Below are positions 1 to 10,890 of a stretch of 64,000 nt of DNA, in pieces; the first letter of the stretch is position 1; each line of letters opens with the position of its first letter. This DNA is from Zonotrichia leucophrys gambelii (lineage: Eukaryota; Chordata; Aves; Passeriformes; Passerellidae): the NCBI RefSeq assembly GCF_028769735.1, contig NC_088170.1:55895585-55959584 (forward strand). Reading direction: 5' to 3'. The notes beneath the pieces were generated by a model that was not told where the DNA came from, made no database searches, and saw nothing but the letters and a program-made list of their open reading frames with translations. A program made the position numbers and the translations under genes.

Positions 1-1569
1 AACATACATCATAAATCCATTTAATTTATTGGGTTTTTTTAAGAAAGAAACAACATTTTGGAAGTTAAAAATCTTTAGGTAAGATCATTGGTGAATTTTT
101 CAAAAAATAATTACATTAAAGGAAAAAAAGAAAAGCAAATCAAAGCATCAGGGCAGCATGAAAAGATAATGTCAGGAATTTTGCAAGGCACGCAAGCAGA
201 AGGAAGGGTCACATGCTGAAATTTCCAAAATATACCTAACACTGTTCTCTGGATCTTCTTTGATTTTTTACTCTACTTTGAGAAACCTTGCTCTTCTATT
301 CTAAGGACAGCACTGAATATCTCAATCTCTTTGATTTGTCAGAATTTCAAATTCACATTCAGGACAACAGTATCAGATATTCCAACACTGATTATCTGTT
401 TGATATTAAGGATTAAGGGACAGTTTGGGCTGGAAAGGTAGAAAAAGGCAATAATACCATGGTATGGTGTAAAAAATAATTTTTCTTATCCTGAAAATAT
501 TATTGAAACAAGTCTGATGATTGTTATTCAACAAGTCATCACCATTTTAACTGTTCCACCTTAAAATTTAATATTATTAGATTTTTTTTAAAATGCTTCA
601 GAAGGCATAAACTATCCATTTGCCTAATTTTTGAATTGTTTCAATTTTTGTCATGTATGTTTTCAATGTCACAGTAGTGATTTTGTTCTTCAGCTTTCAA
701 GAAGCAAATACACCTCTCAGAAGTCTTCAATCATATCTGCCAGTCTCATGTAGACACTTCAGTATTTTACAGCCTCTCAAATCACACTAAATACTTTTTG
801 TTTAGTGAGCTGAATTAATTTTTCTGTCATAGCATGATGTACAGAACAATAGAGGAAAGGAATAATACTGTTAAAAAAAGTGATAGCAGGATTTTCCTTT
901 AAAAAGGGTAAAAGTACCTTCATAACTTAGTAAAATAACTAGTGCAATCCAACTTCTTTATAGGTTGCCTTAAAACTTCTGAAAAATAATATACTTGAAG
1001 GCAAATATTATATTTATTATGTGTGTAGTTAGCTACTGAAATTTTGGCAGTAATACTTTATATTGAAAAGGCAAGGTTCCATGCCCTCGTCTGTGTATGA
1101 AGTTGCAAGCAAAGTGAGAGCACTGAAAGAAGAGGGTAGTTGGCTAAATGCCTTGGATATTACAGTTCCCCATCAGCCGAAAGCCAGAGCAAAGTCATTT
1201 GGAGCTCTGTCTCAGTCTAGACATGGTCATAGGCGAGTATGTTTCTGTTTCAGGTTAGGTCCAGAGAGTGCCTGACTTTTCCATCTCTGATGATTTTTAT
1301 CTGTGATAGAACACCTCCAATATGATAGGAAGCCGAGGCTAGAATTTTATTTTTATTTTATGATAACTTCAGCTTTTAGAGCGTGGTTAACCTTTTGAAC
1401 TTTACACACACACCTTACTACACTGCAAACATTGCACTGCCCAGGTGAAACTTTGTCTCTCTCCCCTTACTCATGCAGGAGGAATGAGATAAATCGGACT
1501 AAAAGAAGGAGCTCTCTGGACAGATCCTGATCCAGTCCCCAGTGAAAGCAACAAAAGGACTCCCAGGAA
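1..1569. other. AT-rich non-coding stretch, nothing recognised
   Basis: The sequence is AT-rich with short poly-A and poly-T runs. The only open frame of note is 70 codons (1063-1275, plus), and it has no recognisable domain. The part just below 1570 may carry the decayed continuation of the LINE fossil next door, but I could not follow its frame there. Confidence 0.6.
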
Positions 1570-2062
1570 TTGAATCAGGCCACCGGTAGAAGGAAGTCAA
1601 GCATTAAAATAAAGATTGAATGGATCACAGGGTCAAAGCAGTAATGTGGAAGATTCAGCAAGGCCTCCCACATAGCACTGGGGTACTTTGACACTGATTG
1701 GACATGAACCCTGATCTGATTGAGAAGTTGAGTACGTTGCCAGTGAAACATGAAATGTTTCCCTCCACTGCTTATTACAATAGGGTCTTTAATTGGATTG
1801 AATTTCAGCCAACTGGGTAGCATCCAGGCCTCAACTCTGCCAGACTGAAAAAAGCCTGAATAAAAACCACTAGATGAATCAAGTAAAAATATGTACAAAC
1901 TCAGAATTTCCTCAGATCTCCAGCTATGGAGAGAAAAATTTTGGAACACAATAAGTCACAGGACTGAACCCTGTGGGACTCTCCCCTCCAATTTGCTTGA
2001 GGTAGAAGGAGGTTGACTGACATTTTTCTACAGTTTAGACCTGAGATGAAAGAACCATATCA
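1570..2062 (-). mobile_element. Fossil of a CR1/L3-like LINE, reverse-transcriptase region
   Basis: On the minus strand one reading frame runs from about 2062 down to 1572 and shows, in the right order, blocks of the reverse transcriptase of CR1/L3-type non-LTR retrotransposons. A WFFHL block lies near 2055 (family: W-F-x-S-Y-L). VPQGSVL at 1979-1959 matches the very conserved G-V-P-Q-G-S-V-L motif. An HSW...LYI segment falls where the catalytic H-S-Y-A-D-D-T-Q-L-Y motif belongs, with the aspartates lost. Then VEAWM and WLKFNP match the V-E-A-W-M and L-K-L-N-P-D-K blocks. Near the end, a segment ending in LDF stands where families have S-R-L-D-Y-C-N. Two in-frame stops were seen (one at 1956-1958, one near 2035), and the catalytic residues are gone, so the element is dead. 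The family assignment is by remembered motifs; L3, CR1 and L2 clades cannot be separated by eye. Confidence 0.7.
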
Positions 2063-2899
2063 ATTTGTGAGTGGCATTTTTCCAGATCTCACAGTGGTGT
2101 AAACAGAACTTTGTATCTAAATGTTCTCAAAAATCAAGTTCCATTGCTAAGACACACAAGCTTCAATATAGCTGTCCTGGCAAAAGATCAAGGGTCATCT
2201 GGGTTGTTGTCTTTTGCCAGGATTTTCTCTCAAACATCTGAGGGTCATCCAAGAAGCCGAAGGTTTCCCCATGTTGTAGTCTCATTATCTTTTCATCAAT
2301 ACTTCTCAGAAAAGGCAGACAACACCAGGTACTGTCTGGAAAAGACTAAGGCTATAAGAAATTTCAATCATTACTAAAAGTCCTCTGAAAAGATGCATAA
2401 ATAGATTTCATGCTTAAATAAAGGACATGGCAAGAGAAGGTGGAGAGAATGGATAAATAGTGAGTGGACTCCATTCTGCTACCAGGTTGGCATTAAAATC
2501 CTGGTTACCAGCTGCTGAAGACTTTGCATGGAGATTCAGGACCAGTGAGTTTTACCAATTAATATTAAATTATTGTGGGATTTTTTTTGTGTAGAATTTT
2601 GTTCAACAGAGCATTGAAGCAGGTGGCTTAAATTTAGCAAACATGAATCGTCACAGTTTGGAAAACACAATGCAACACAGGATATAGATTGAAGTCCTTT
2701 GTGGAACAAAGGCCATAATATTTCTATACATATTTATAACACAAGACTCTGGATAGCATGAAAGCACCCTGAAAGTTCAGATATTACCAATTCATACCAT
2801 GTGCTGGGATAGTGTAGCATTTTTGTTAGGTATTTGGTGGATTCAGTGCTTGATTTTTTTTTAAATTTATATTTACTGGATGTGAAAATACTGAATTGA
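2063..2899. other. Non-coding stretch, nothing recognised
   Basis: This interval lies between the LINE fossil and the LTR-like block. An open frame of 88 codons (2111-2377, plus) has no recognisable motif. The upper part near 2063-2110 could be decayed 5' sequence of the same LINE. Confidence 0.55.
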
Positions 2900-2904
2900 G
2901 AGAC

Positions 2905-3289
2905 TGAACACCTACATCCTGACACCCTGCCCCTTGACTGGTGTTGGCAACATAGGCTGCCTGCCCTGTCCAAAACCTGCACCCCAGGCAGGGTGCCCGA
3001 CACAGAATAGATGTAGGGTACACTTCTCTGTGATCCCACCACCTCTGGGGACACAAGGGGCAGTTCAACTCTTACATTTAAAAGGTACCATTGGCTGCAC
3101 CTTTGGCTGTTCCTTGCAGATGCTCTGGACACCCCAAGTCCCTGGCAATCCACTGGAGCCCTGGCATCGCTTGTGGTCTTGTGCTTGCTACCGGGGATTG
3201 GGTGAGTCACCACATGTGTGCATTACTGCTCATCCTTCCTACTGACTCAATAAAGATGTGTTTAATGATTTATTCCTTTTGAGACCACA
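2905..3289 (+). mobile_element. Probable solo LTR of an endogenous retrovirus
   Basis: A block much richer in G and C than its surroundings begins with TG at 2905 and ends with CA at 3289. It is flanked by GAGAC (2900-2904) and GAGAT (3290-3294), a 5-bp target duplication with one transition. A TATA-like ATTTAAAAGG lies near 3077, followed by a CCATTGG box, and a consensus AATAAA poly(A) signal is at 3249-3254, about 35 bases before the end. That order fits an LTR read on the plus strand. A 5-bp duplication is usual for ERVL and for some ERV1 elements. A competing reading ends the block at 3280, where GAGAC repeats exactly but the terminal CA is missing. No internal viral sequence is attached. 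I do not recognise the family. Overlapping small open frames on both strands are by-products of the GC-rich composition. Confidence 0.5.
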
Positions 3290-3294
3290 GAGAT

Positions 3295-4330
3295 ATTTTT
3301 ACTTTATTTAAAAATAAGGTTCTTCTATCAGTTTGATACTATCATCTTAAATCGCTAACAGGATTTGTCAGGTATCTGTCATAGCTGTTCCTGAGTACCA
3401 AAACATAAATATACAAGTTTTATATAAATCTTTCAGTTTGCAAATATTTTGGATGCAGTTTACCTATGAATTCAGATTTACAAATGCTTTTACTCTATTA
3501 TTTCAGTGGCAGTTGTAAGCTTCATTGATGAAGGAATGAGAAATGCAGATGAAAGCAGAATGGATGCCAAGGCCCCTCTGCCAGATATGACAGGAGGACT
3601 TGCTTTGCAATGTAACGCTACATATTTTAGCTTGTCATTTTGTTAGTGTAATTTTATCCAGATTTTTTCCTTTTTAATGGAAATGTTGAATTTCAAAATG
3701 ACATCCCTACCTACCTATAGTTGCATTTTCAAAACAAAGTGAATAAAGATATGTTGGGGGGGGGTTTATATGATGAGAGATTTTGCCATGAGACTCCCAC
3801 TTTCATGGTCTGAATACAAGACAAAGGTGACTTGAATTGACCAGTTATAAAAATATACATTGGAAAATGCATTAAATTACCATTGTAAGACACGATTTTT
3901 CCTTGGAAATTGCACTTTCCTGTATTCAAGGTTGTGAAAAACTTGAGGGATACTTTATTGCACACTGCAGTCATTGCTACAGGTCTATTCATGCTAGAGA
4001 ATTTTATTTATGGCTGGCTGGTGAAAAATCAGCTTGTATGTCCATGATGCTGCTGAGCACACTATCAGCAAACCAATTCAATAACAACAACAAGTATCAA
4101 AAAGACCCCAACACCAAAAATCTCTTCAAACTCACTCAAAATTCTCTGTGTAAATTCTCTGTAATATTTAACAGCATTGTTGCTTTAATCCAGAGAGGAT
4201 TAATGCATGAAAGACAGTGATATAAGAGCACATGTCCGAAACACTAAAGCAAAAGACAATTCTTTTCCTATTACTTCTCTTTTAATATAAATTGTTTCAT
4301 TCCCCTCAAAAGGAAATTTAAAAAAATATT
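3295..4330. other. Non-coding stretch with a G9 run and one splice-acceptor-like site
   Basis: A pyrimidine-rich tract ending in TTTCAG at 3501-3506 precedes 45 open codons (3509-3643) closed by TAG; see findings. A run of nine G lies at 3756-3764. Open frames of 87 codons (3729-3992, minus) and 105 codons (3903-4220, plus) overlap each other and have no recognisable domain. Nothing else was identified. Confidence 0.5.
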
Positions 4331-4440
4331 ATGTTATGTTATGTTATGTTATGTTATGTTATGTTATGTTATGTTATGTTATATTATATTATATTATATT
4401 ATATTATATTATATTATATTATATTATATTATATTATATT
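4331..4440. repeat. Pentanucleotide microsatellite with a unit switch
   Basis: Ten perfect copies of ATGTT (4331-4380) are followed without interruption by twelve perfect copies of ATATT (4381-4440). One ATATT-like unit precedes the array at 4326-4330. The two halves differ by one G to A change in every unit, and the border is abrupt. The 61-codon open frame across the array is an artefact of a repeat free of stop codons in one frame. Confidence 0.97.
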
Positions 4441-5116
4441 AATAAAAACCAGGATTTCTGTAGGGATTTAATTTCTCTTTGCTGTCCAGCTTTACACAAA
4501 AAAAAAATTATGTATTTATAAGAGAGGGAATGGTAAGAAAATCTGATACTAAATATTTATGGGGAGTTTATGGTATTTTTCAGAAGTATTAGAAGTTTCC
4601 AGAAGTCATTTTACATATATAGACCATGCATAGAAGGCTTCAAAAGAGTATGATTATTGAGTATAATGAAATCATGCAATGCTCTATCATATCATTAAGC
4701 ATTTGGGTTGAAAAGCATTTTCTCAAGAATACCTTTCAGTCAATATCCCAGCTGAATTACTAATATAAAATAAATAAATAAACATTTATTTCCAGCAGGT
4801 AAGGGGAAGACTAACACAAAACAAAACATCAAAACATGGGCATTTTTACTACATTGACAGACAAGGACTTTGGGGTGGTTTATGTAAAGCTGATGAATAT
4901 CAAGGTATATATGCAGCGCTATAGATTGAATTAAACAGCAAAAAAATCCTCCAAATTTCGATGCAATTTATACCTTTCATGCGCACCCTACAGATAAAGA
5001 TACCCAAACAAATAATTTTTCCTTGAAAATGTATGTGAGTAATTAAAATTGTATATATGTCTTGGATTCAGGCAATGGCTTTATTTAGTGTTGGCTTAAT
5101 TTCCTCTCTCTCTTTT
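4441..5116. other. AT-rich non-coding stretch, nothing recognised
   Basis: Short A-runs and AT-rich sequence without a significant open frame, repeat or motif. Confidence 0.6.
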
Positions 5117-5163
5117 CATAGATTCACAGAATATTCTGAGTTGGAAGGGACCCACAAGGATAT
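5117..5163 (-). mobile_element. CR1 LINE 3'-end scrap
   Basis: About 45 bases match the extreme 3' end of avian CR1 in reverse orientation: a CATAGATTCACAGAAT tail followed by GAGTTGGAAGGGACC. Similarity stops near 5163, so this would be a very short 5'-truncated copy. Severe 5' truncation is normal for CR1. The match is short but the wording is typical of the family. Confidence 0.65.
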
Positions 5164-8100
5164 CAGCAAATATTCCATACTGAATGGAACTCTTGTATTT
5201 TTCAGCTCTTTAGTTATCCACCTCACTGTTTTGGCACTCCCACTTCCCAGCTATTACCACCCCGAATGACTTTTTCTCTCATGTTTATTTTATCAGTCAT
5301 TTATCCCAGATGATCTCTTACCCTTATCATGGACTACACCAAGAACTGGGATTTTTGGTGTGTTTTTTCCCTTGGTTGTCCCCTCTCTTTTTCTTCATAT
5401 CAAAACATGGTTTGACACAGTATCAAGATGGAGCTGTGATATATTTTCCTGGTAAGGATTTTATCCAGAGGATTCAATGCACTTCTGCTTTCAGTGTACC
5501 AGTCCAGGTCAGCTGGAAAAGAGACACACAACAGTCAGCCTGGGTCTGACCATCCAAACTCCTTGCGACCAGGAAGAGCTTGGGATCGGAATCTCCAGGC
5601 AGATTCCATGGGTACGTGTGTTAATTGAGTATTTGAGCTTTGCATACCCCACTTGTTGAACACAGGCATGAGGCCATTCATTTATTTCTATCCCTCACCT
5701 GTTGTTTTCCTCCTGATATTTGGTACATTCTCACGCAGGCAGACTTTGAAATGGGCATATACTTGCATCAATTGTTTACTTCAGACTCCTTTGTTTCCTT
5801 GCTTTGTTTCAGTTCAATCTTTGAGATTATTTTTGTTTTACCTAATTTTGCCAACATCAAAACCTGCTCCTGTGAAAAAAATGCATTAATTGCAATTCTA
5901 GCGGTACAATTTAGGAATCTACTTAAATGCAGTATTAAATCACATAAGTTCTTAGGGGAATCATTATGTATTAATTTTTAAATTAACATGTAAGACAAAC
6001 AACTTGGAAATTTGAATGTGTTTTTACTCCATTGTCATACCGCATTTGTTTATCTGCCTGCTCAATAGTGCCTCTTATCAATTTCACCAGGTGCGGAGCA
6101 GAAAACTAACAGTCAAAGATTAGAAGAATCTCTAGAGTGAAAATAAAAACAAAATAGTTTCTTAGATTAGTTTGCATTCTTTTCACTGTAACTGGAAGAT
6201 AATGATACTTGCGTATTTACTGCTTTTTTCACCTAAATATATAAATAATATTTCATAATCACTTGCAACTTGCTCAGATTTCTACCATAAGAAAATGTTT
6301 AAGAAGTCCACATGCAATAGATATTTTTGCAATAATTTCATTAAATTCTTTCTGGTTGTATTCTGAAATAGACAACAATGTCTCTTAAAATGTGTAGTGA
6401 CTACCTATATTTGAAATATTTGCTGATGTGAACAGTATTTTTGTCTCTACTTTTTCATGTACTCCATGAAGGTGAGTATGCCTGTGCTGTTCTGTTTAAA
6501 CTTTCTTTGCCCCAGATTTATATAGCCTGATTTTGCATGCTTTACTTTACAAAGCATGTGCATATGTTTTAGCACAAATAGAACTTGTGAGATTTGGTTA
6601 GTGTTGTGTCAGGTTGTTTTTATGTCATGAGTTTTTAACTGTTGTTTTTTAAAATCATCCCACAGGCTACACATAGTAAAGCTTCAGGGGACTATTTTTC
6701 ACCAGTTTTTGTCAAAAGTGTCAAACACCTAAAACATACACAATTTCATGTGAGGTATCTCATTTACTTATACAGAATGATGTTTTTTTTCAAACACTTG
6801 AAACTTTGGTTATAAATTTTCTCCTTTATTTCTTAAAAGTAAATCAAAATTCTGCTGCAAAAGAAGCCCACTTACTGCAAGAAACCAGATGTTTCATCAT
6901 TTCTAATTGATAGCAAAATTATTCTGGAAGCTTTCATGTAGTTCATATTGGCAAGAAAAATAATTTTACATACTTAAGCATAATTTCTGCTGTGCAGGAG
7001 GTCTGGCTTTCAGACCTAGCTTGGAATATCTTTGTGATATTATTAGCAGTGAAATGCAGTTTTAAATAGCTCCAAAAGTATAGGATTCTTTTGAGTAGTT
7101 CAGGTAAATAGTTACTGCAAGTGTAAAGAAAAATTTTAGGATTATTTAAAGCAGAAAGAGGCAACAGTGTTGTAGATAAATGTGCCATTTTGAAAACATC
7201 TCATTGGGAATAATAACAATGAACATAATGTGAATTTGAGACATGCCAGTTCAAGTACTCCAGATATGCAGAAATACACATACCCAATGTTAAAGTGAAA
7301 TTATTGCTGTCTCAGCAGCAGCAGCAGATTGATCTTGTCCTTTCAAATTTTTATTTTTAATTTTATTTTACTTTTTAATTTTTCTAGGAGGGCTTCTAAG
7401 TAATTTTAAACCTGGCGTACAAATCTGTGGCCTTGGAGCAATTTCATGTTGATACCCAGCTTTCTGTTTCTAAAATCCATAGCGTAACATGCTTCTTTTG
7501 TCAGTCCATCACACAAAGCTATGAATGCATATGAAAATGGAGGTGCTTGAATATCTTTTTAGACACACAGAAGAAACAGTTGTTTCATAGAATATAATAC
7601 ACAATATATGTTTAATAAGTTTCTATTATTTGTTTAGATAATGGGCCATGATTAAGATTAAGGTTAATAATGGTGTTATATCTCCTGTATCTTCCATTAT
7701 TACTAATTCTGCTTCTTCATACTCTCAAACTCTGCTTACAGATGGTACTTTGTACTTCTTTCATGGAGATCAATGAAAATTGTCCCACTCTGTATCCTAG
7801 GCTTTGATTTAAATAGGCACATAAAAAACCACTCTTTATGATGTTCATTTACAAAGAATGAGCCTAAATAATGTGCAAATAGCAAAGTATTGTCTCTGGA
7901 GGATCTAAGTACTCTCATAATTTATACTTGAAATTCCACTTTGAAGTTAAGAGGCATTATGACTTTGTACCACCAAACCTGAAATGTAGAAAATCTTCAC
8001 ATCTGCATTTAAAGCTAATGATATGTAATCAGCTGTTGTCAATGCAAAATGAAGAATCATAATTCTGGAATTGTATCTGCTAAACAAAGCAGTTAAGTCA

Positions 8101-9145
8101 CTAAGATTTCTCATGAAACCTCTGCAGAAAATGTTGTACCATTGAAACATCAAATGCTGTCTTTGTTTTTTTAACACATTCAGACTTCTAAATTTGTGTT
8201 TTAGTGAGTTTTATCTTAAATAATCCAGGTATATTTTTGTACACATCTAAGATATGTTCACATATATCACTCATGTGACTTTGATGCCTATCTTCCATAC
8301 ATATATATGAAAAGAGAGCCCTCCTTGCTTCTTCTGTAACTTTGAGACACAACAGTAAAAGAATGGACTGTCATGGTCAATAGAATGTTTTTACATGATT
8401 TCCAACATCACATATTATGCACCTGTTCTGGAAGAGCCAGTTTCAGAATAAAACATAAGAGAGTTCTGCCATTAAAAGCAGCTAATTAATCAAGAAATTT
8501 AATTTTTAAAAAAGTTTTTCTTTCTGCTAGCCTGGGTAAGATATGGCCATTTTTATATGGTTAGTGAAAAGTCAGGAAGGGGATTTTTCCCATGAGATGA
8601 TCATGTTCTTCTCTTGTCATAATTATGACTTTGTATTTCATCTTTTTTCTCAATAGTCCCCTAAGATTCTGTATATTCTCATAGTTTATTGCATTCTGAT
8701 ATCTTCTATTTCAAACAGTGGACCAAAACCCAAAGAATCTTTGTAAGCAATTAATCTTTGTTTTATGCATGTATATTGTAGCCAGAGAATTTCTGAACTA
8801 GTAATATAAATTTAGATTTGATTTTTAGGAAGATGAATGCAAGTCAAACTGCTTACCAAGCTCTAAATGTACTTTTCCTTCAATGCCATGTCCCATGGCC
8901 TTGTAACAACTTGTCTCTGTAGCCTCTGATATTAAATTACTTTGGACCTCATATATCCTCATAGTTCAGTAGCATGTCTTCTATCCAGTAAAATTGCCAA
9001 AAGCTCCTGCAATACCTGATAAAACACAAACCAGAAAGCTAAAATAAAAACTAGCATCTTTGTGGGGAAGCTGCAAATAATTCTGCTCCGTTCGGAAACC
9101 AAAGGGAGAAGAAGCCTCTAAAAGACACCTCAAGAAGCAGGTGTG
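5164..9145. other. Non-coding stretch, nothing recognised
   Basis: Four kilobases of AT-rich sequence. Open frames stay at or below 113 codons, overlap in competing frames (for example 5310-5981) and show no domain. There is a short (CAG)5 run at 7313-7327. A TAATTAAT-rich segment around 8470-8515 could be a homeodomain-type site cluster but is too small to call. Confidence 0.6.
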
Positions 9146-9795
9146 TTACAGAATCAGAGAATTGTGGAGTCCACTAGGTTGGACCTCTGAGATCATCAAG
9201 TGCACTTTATGTATGAAGAGCACCTTTATGTACTTTATGTATGAACAGCCCTTGTCTACTGGACCCTGGTGCCATGTCCAGTCTCAAACACCGCCAGGGA
9301 CAGTGACTCCACCACCTCCCTGGGCAGCCTGTTTCTGTGAATGCCTTCTTCCAAATGTCCAACCTAAATCTCCCCTGGCACACTTAAGCCTGTGTGTTCT
9401 TGTCCTACTGCTAGTCACCTTGGGGAAGAGACCTGCTCTCACCTGGCTGCAGTCTCCTTTCAGGGCATTATAGAGAGTGATGAGGTCTCCCCTGAGCCTG
9501 CTCTTCTCCAGACTAAACAGCCCCAGCTCCCTCAGCTGCTCCTCTCAGGACCTGCGCTCCAAACCCTTCACCAGCTCTGTTTCCCTTCTCTGGACACACT
9601 TCAACACCTCAATATCCTCCCTGAACTGAGGGGCCCAGAACTGGGCACAGCACTCGAGGTGTGGTCACACCAATGTCAAGTCCAGGGGCAGAATGACCTC
9701 CCTGCTCCTGCTGGCCACACTATTCCTGACACCGGCCAGGATGCCATTGGCTTTCTTGGCCACATGGGCAGTGCACCCACGTGGCCATGTGTTGT
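9146..9795 (-). mobile_element. CR1 LINE, 5'-truncated copy
   Basis: This segment matches the 3' part of an avian CR1 in reverse orientation. The 3' end lies at about 9150 (ACAGAATCAGAGAATTG), followed upward by the GGTTGGACCTCTGAGATCAT block. The region coding for the end of ORF2 follows, recognisable in the plus strand as CCACCTCCCTGGGCAGCCTG, CTGAGCCTGCTCTTCTCCAG, AGCTCCCTCAGCTGCTCCTC and GGCCACATGGGC. The copy stops around 9795, so most of ORF2 and the 5' end are absent. Frameshifts break the ORF2 frame. The open frames of 110 and 151 codons on the plus strand here are antisense to the LINE and not genes. It appears to be an inactive copy of moderate age. Confidence 0.9.
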
Positions 9796-10589
9796 GAATG
9801 TTTTAAAGGCAAAGGATAGAAAAACCAAGTGTAAAAGTCATCTTTAAAATCTTGCAGCTTCAAAAAATATTTGATCACATTCCTCATGGTCTTCTTCAAT
9901 TATATAGAAATTAATATCAATTGCCCTCAGTCACAACCACAATGTATTTTTCAGACACAAGTAAAAATAACTTTGTCCTTTGAATTTTTAAAATAAAATT
10001 GAAGATATTTATATACCTTTTTTTTTACACTGGAAAAAATGCATTCAAGTAGAAAATACTTGACAGGAAATTATTATTTGCACTATGCTGCATACAAGAG
10101 AGATGTCTGTGTGTGGGATGTAAGTGAAGACAGTTATAAAAGGAGAGCTACAAATAGAAATAAAACCAGTGTAGTGTCACAGAAGTAAAAAGCTACTGTT
10201 TCTTAATGGTGTGGAGGAACTGGGATGATTAACAAAATAAGAGCTTATAGACAAAAGGAGAAACTGAAGGACAAGGGCAAGCAAATGCTCTGGGCATTGA
10301 GGTAGTTAGCCCAAAGCAAAGGTAGATACTGGTTCCTGTCCTTCTGTCCACCTGCTGGATCCCCCAGAAGAAGCAGAGAGCTTGTCATATGGCTGTACAA
10401 GAGGTACTGTCTGAGGAGGGGAAATGCTCTGACGGTGAGTGACTTGTGTGATGCTATAAAAGGACAAGATGCAGTATTGTAAAGCTGTATTGATAAGTCC
10501 TGCAGAATGTTCAACACTTTCTTCAGGGACTGCAAGACCTCTCCTTATCCTATTTCCTCACAAGTAGCCATACCTGTGTGCTGTCTAAA
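9796..10589. other. Non-coding stretch, nothing recognised
   Basis: AT-rich sequence with a poly-T run near 10018-10025. A 96-codon open frame on the minus strand (10245-10535) shows no recognisable domain. Confidence 0.55.
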
Positions 10590-10890
10590 CACTTCTTCTG
10601 GGGAAGGGAGGCAAGGAGGCCCATCTGCTCCAGAGTGCCAGTGCCATGGAAAGTGCCTGGCCATCCACATCACACAGCCAGCAGGGAGTGAGAGCCTGCA
10701 AGGACTGAGCTCTGGGGACATTTTGGGGTGCATGCATGTGGGTGAAGGGGCAGGCCTGGCCTTGACCTGGCAAGGCAGTGCACTGCCCCACTCATGTCAC
10801 CTCCCCAGAGCCAGTATTCCTGCCTGGAAGTGGCTGCCAATCGTGGACACACCAGAGGTCCACACCTGCCCCTGGAGCCTCTAACTCAGC
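10590..10890. other. GC-rich island of unknown origin
   Basis: About 300 bases stand out as GC-rich in an AT-rich setting. Open frames are present in several frames on both strands (up to 125 codons), which is expected of GC-rich, stop-poor DNA and argues against any single one being real. The block lacks the CpG density of a CpG island. It may be a decayed LTR or another old insertion, but I could not find terminal TG/CA ends with duplications. Confidence 0.4.

Noticed and set aside
4336..4521. 61-codon frame reading MLCYV-type repeats
   Set aside because: Translation of a microsatellite.
7313..7327. (CAG)5 as a coding trinucleotide repeat
   Set aside because: Too short and not within any plausible open frame.
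9392..9847. 151-codon open frame, the longest in the window, plus strand
   Set aside because: It lies mostly antisense within a minus-strand CR1 copy; its translation follows the complement of the LINE ORF2 end and has no domain.
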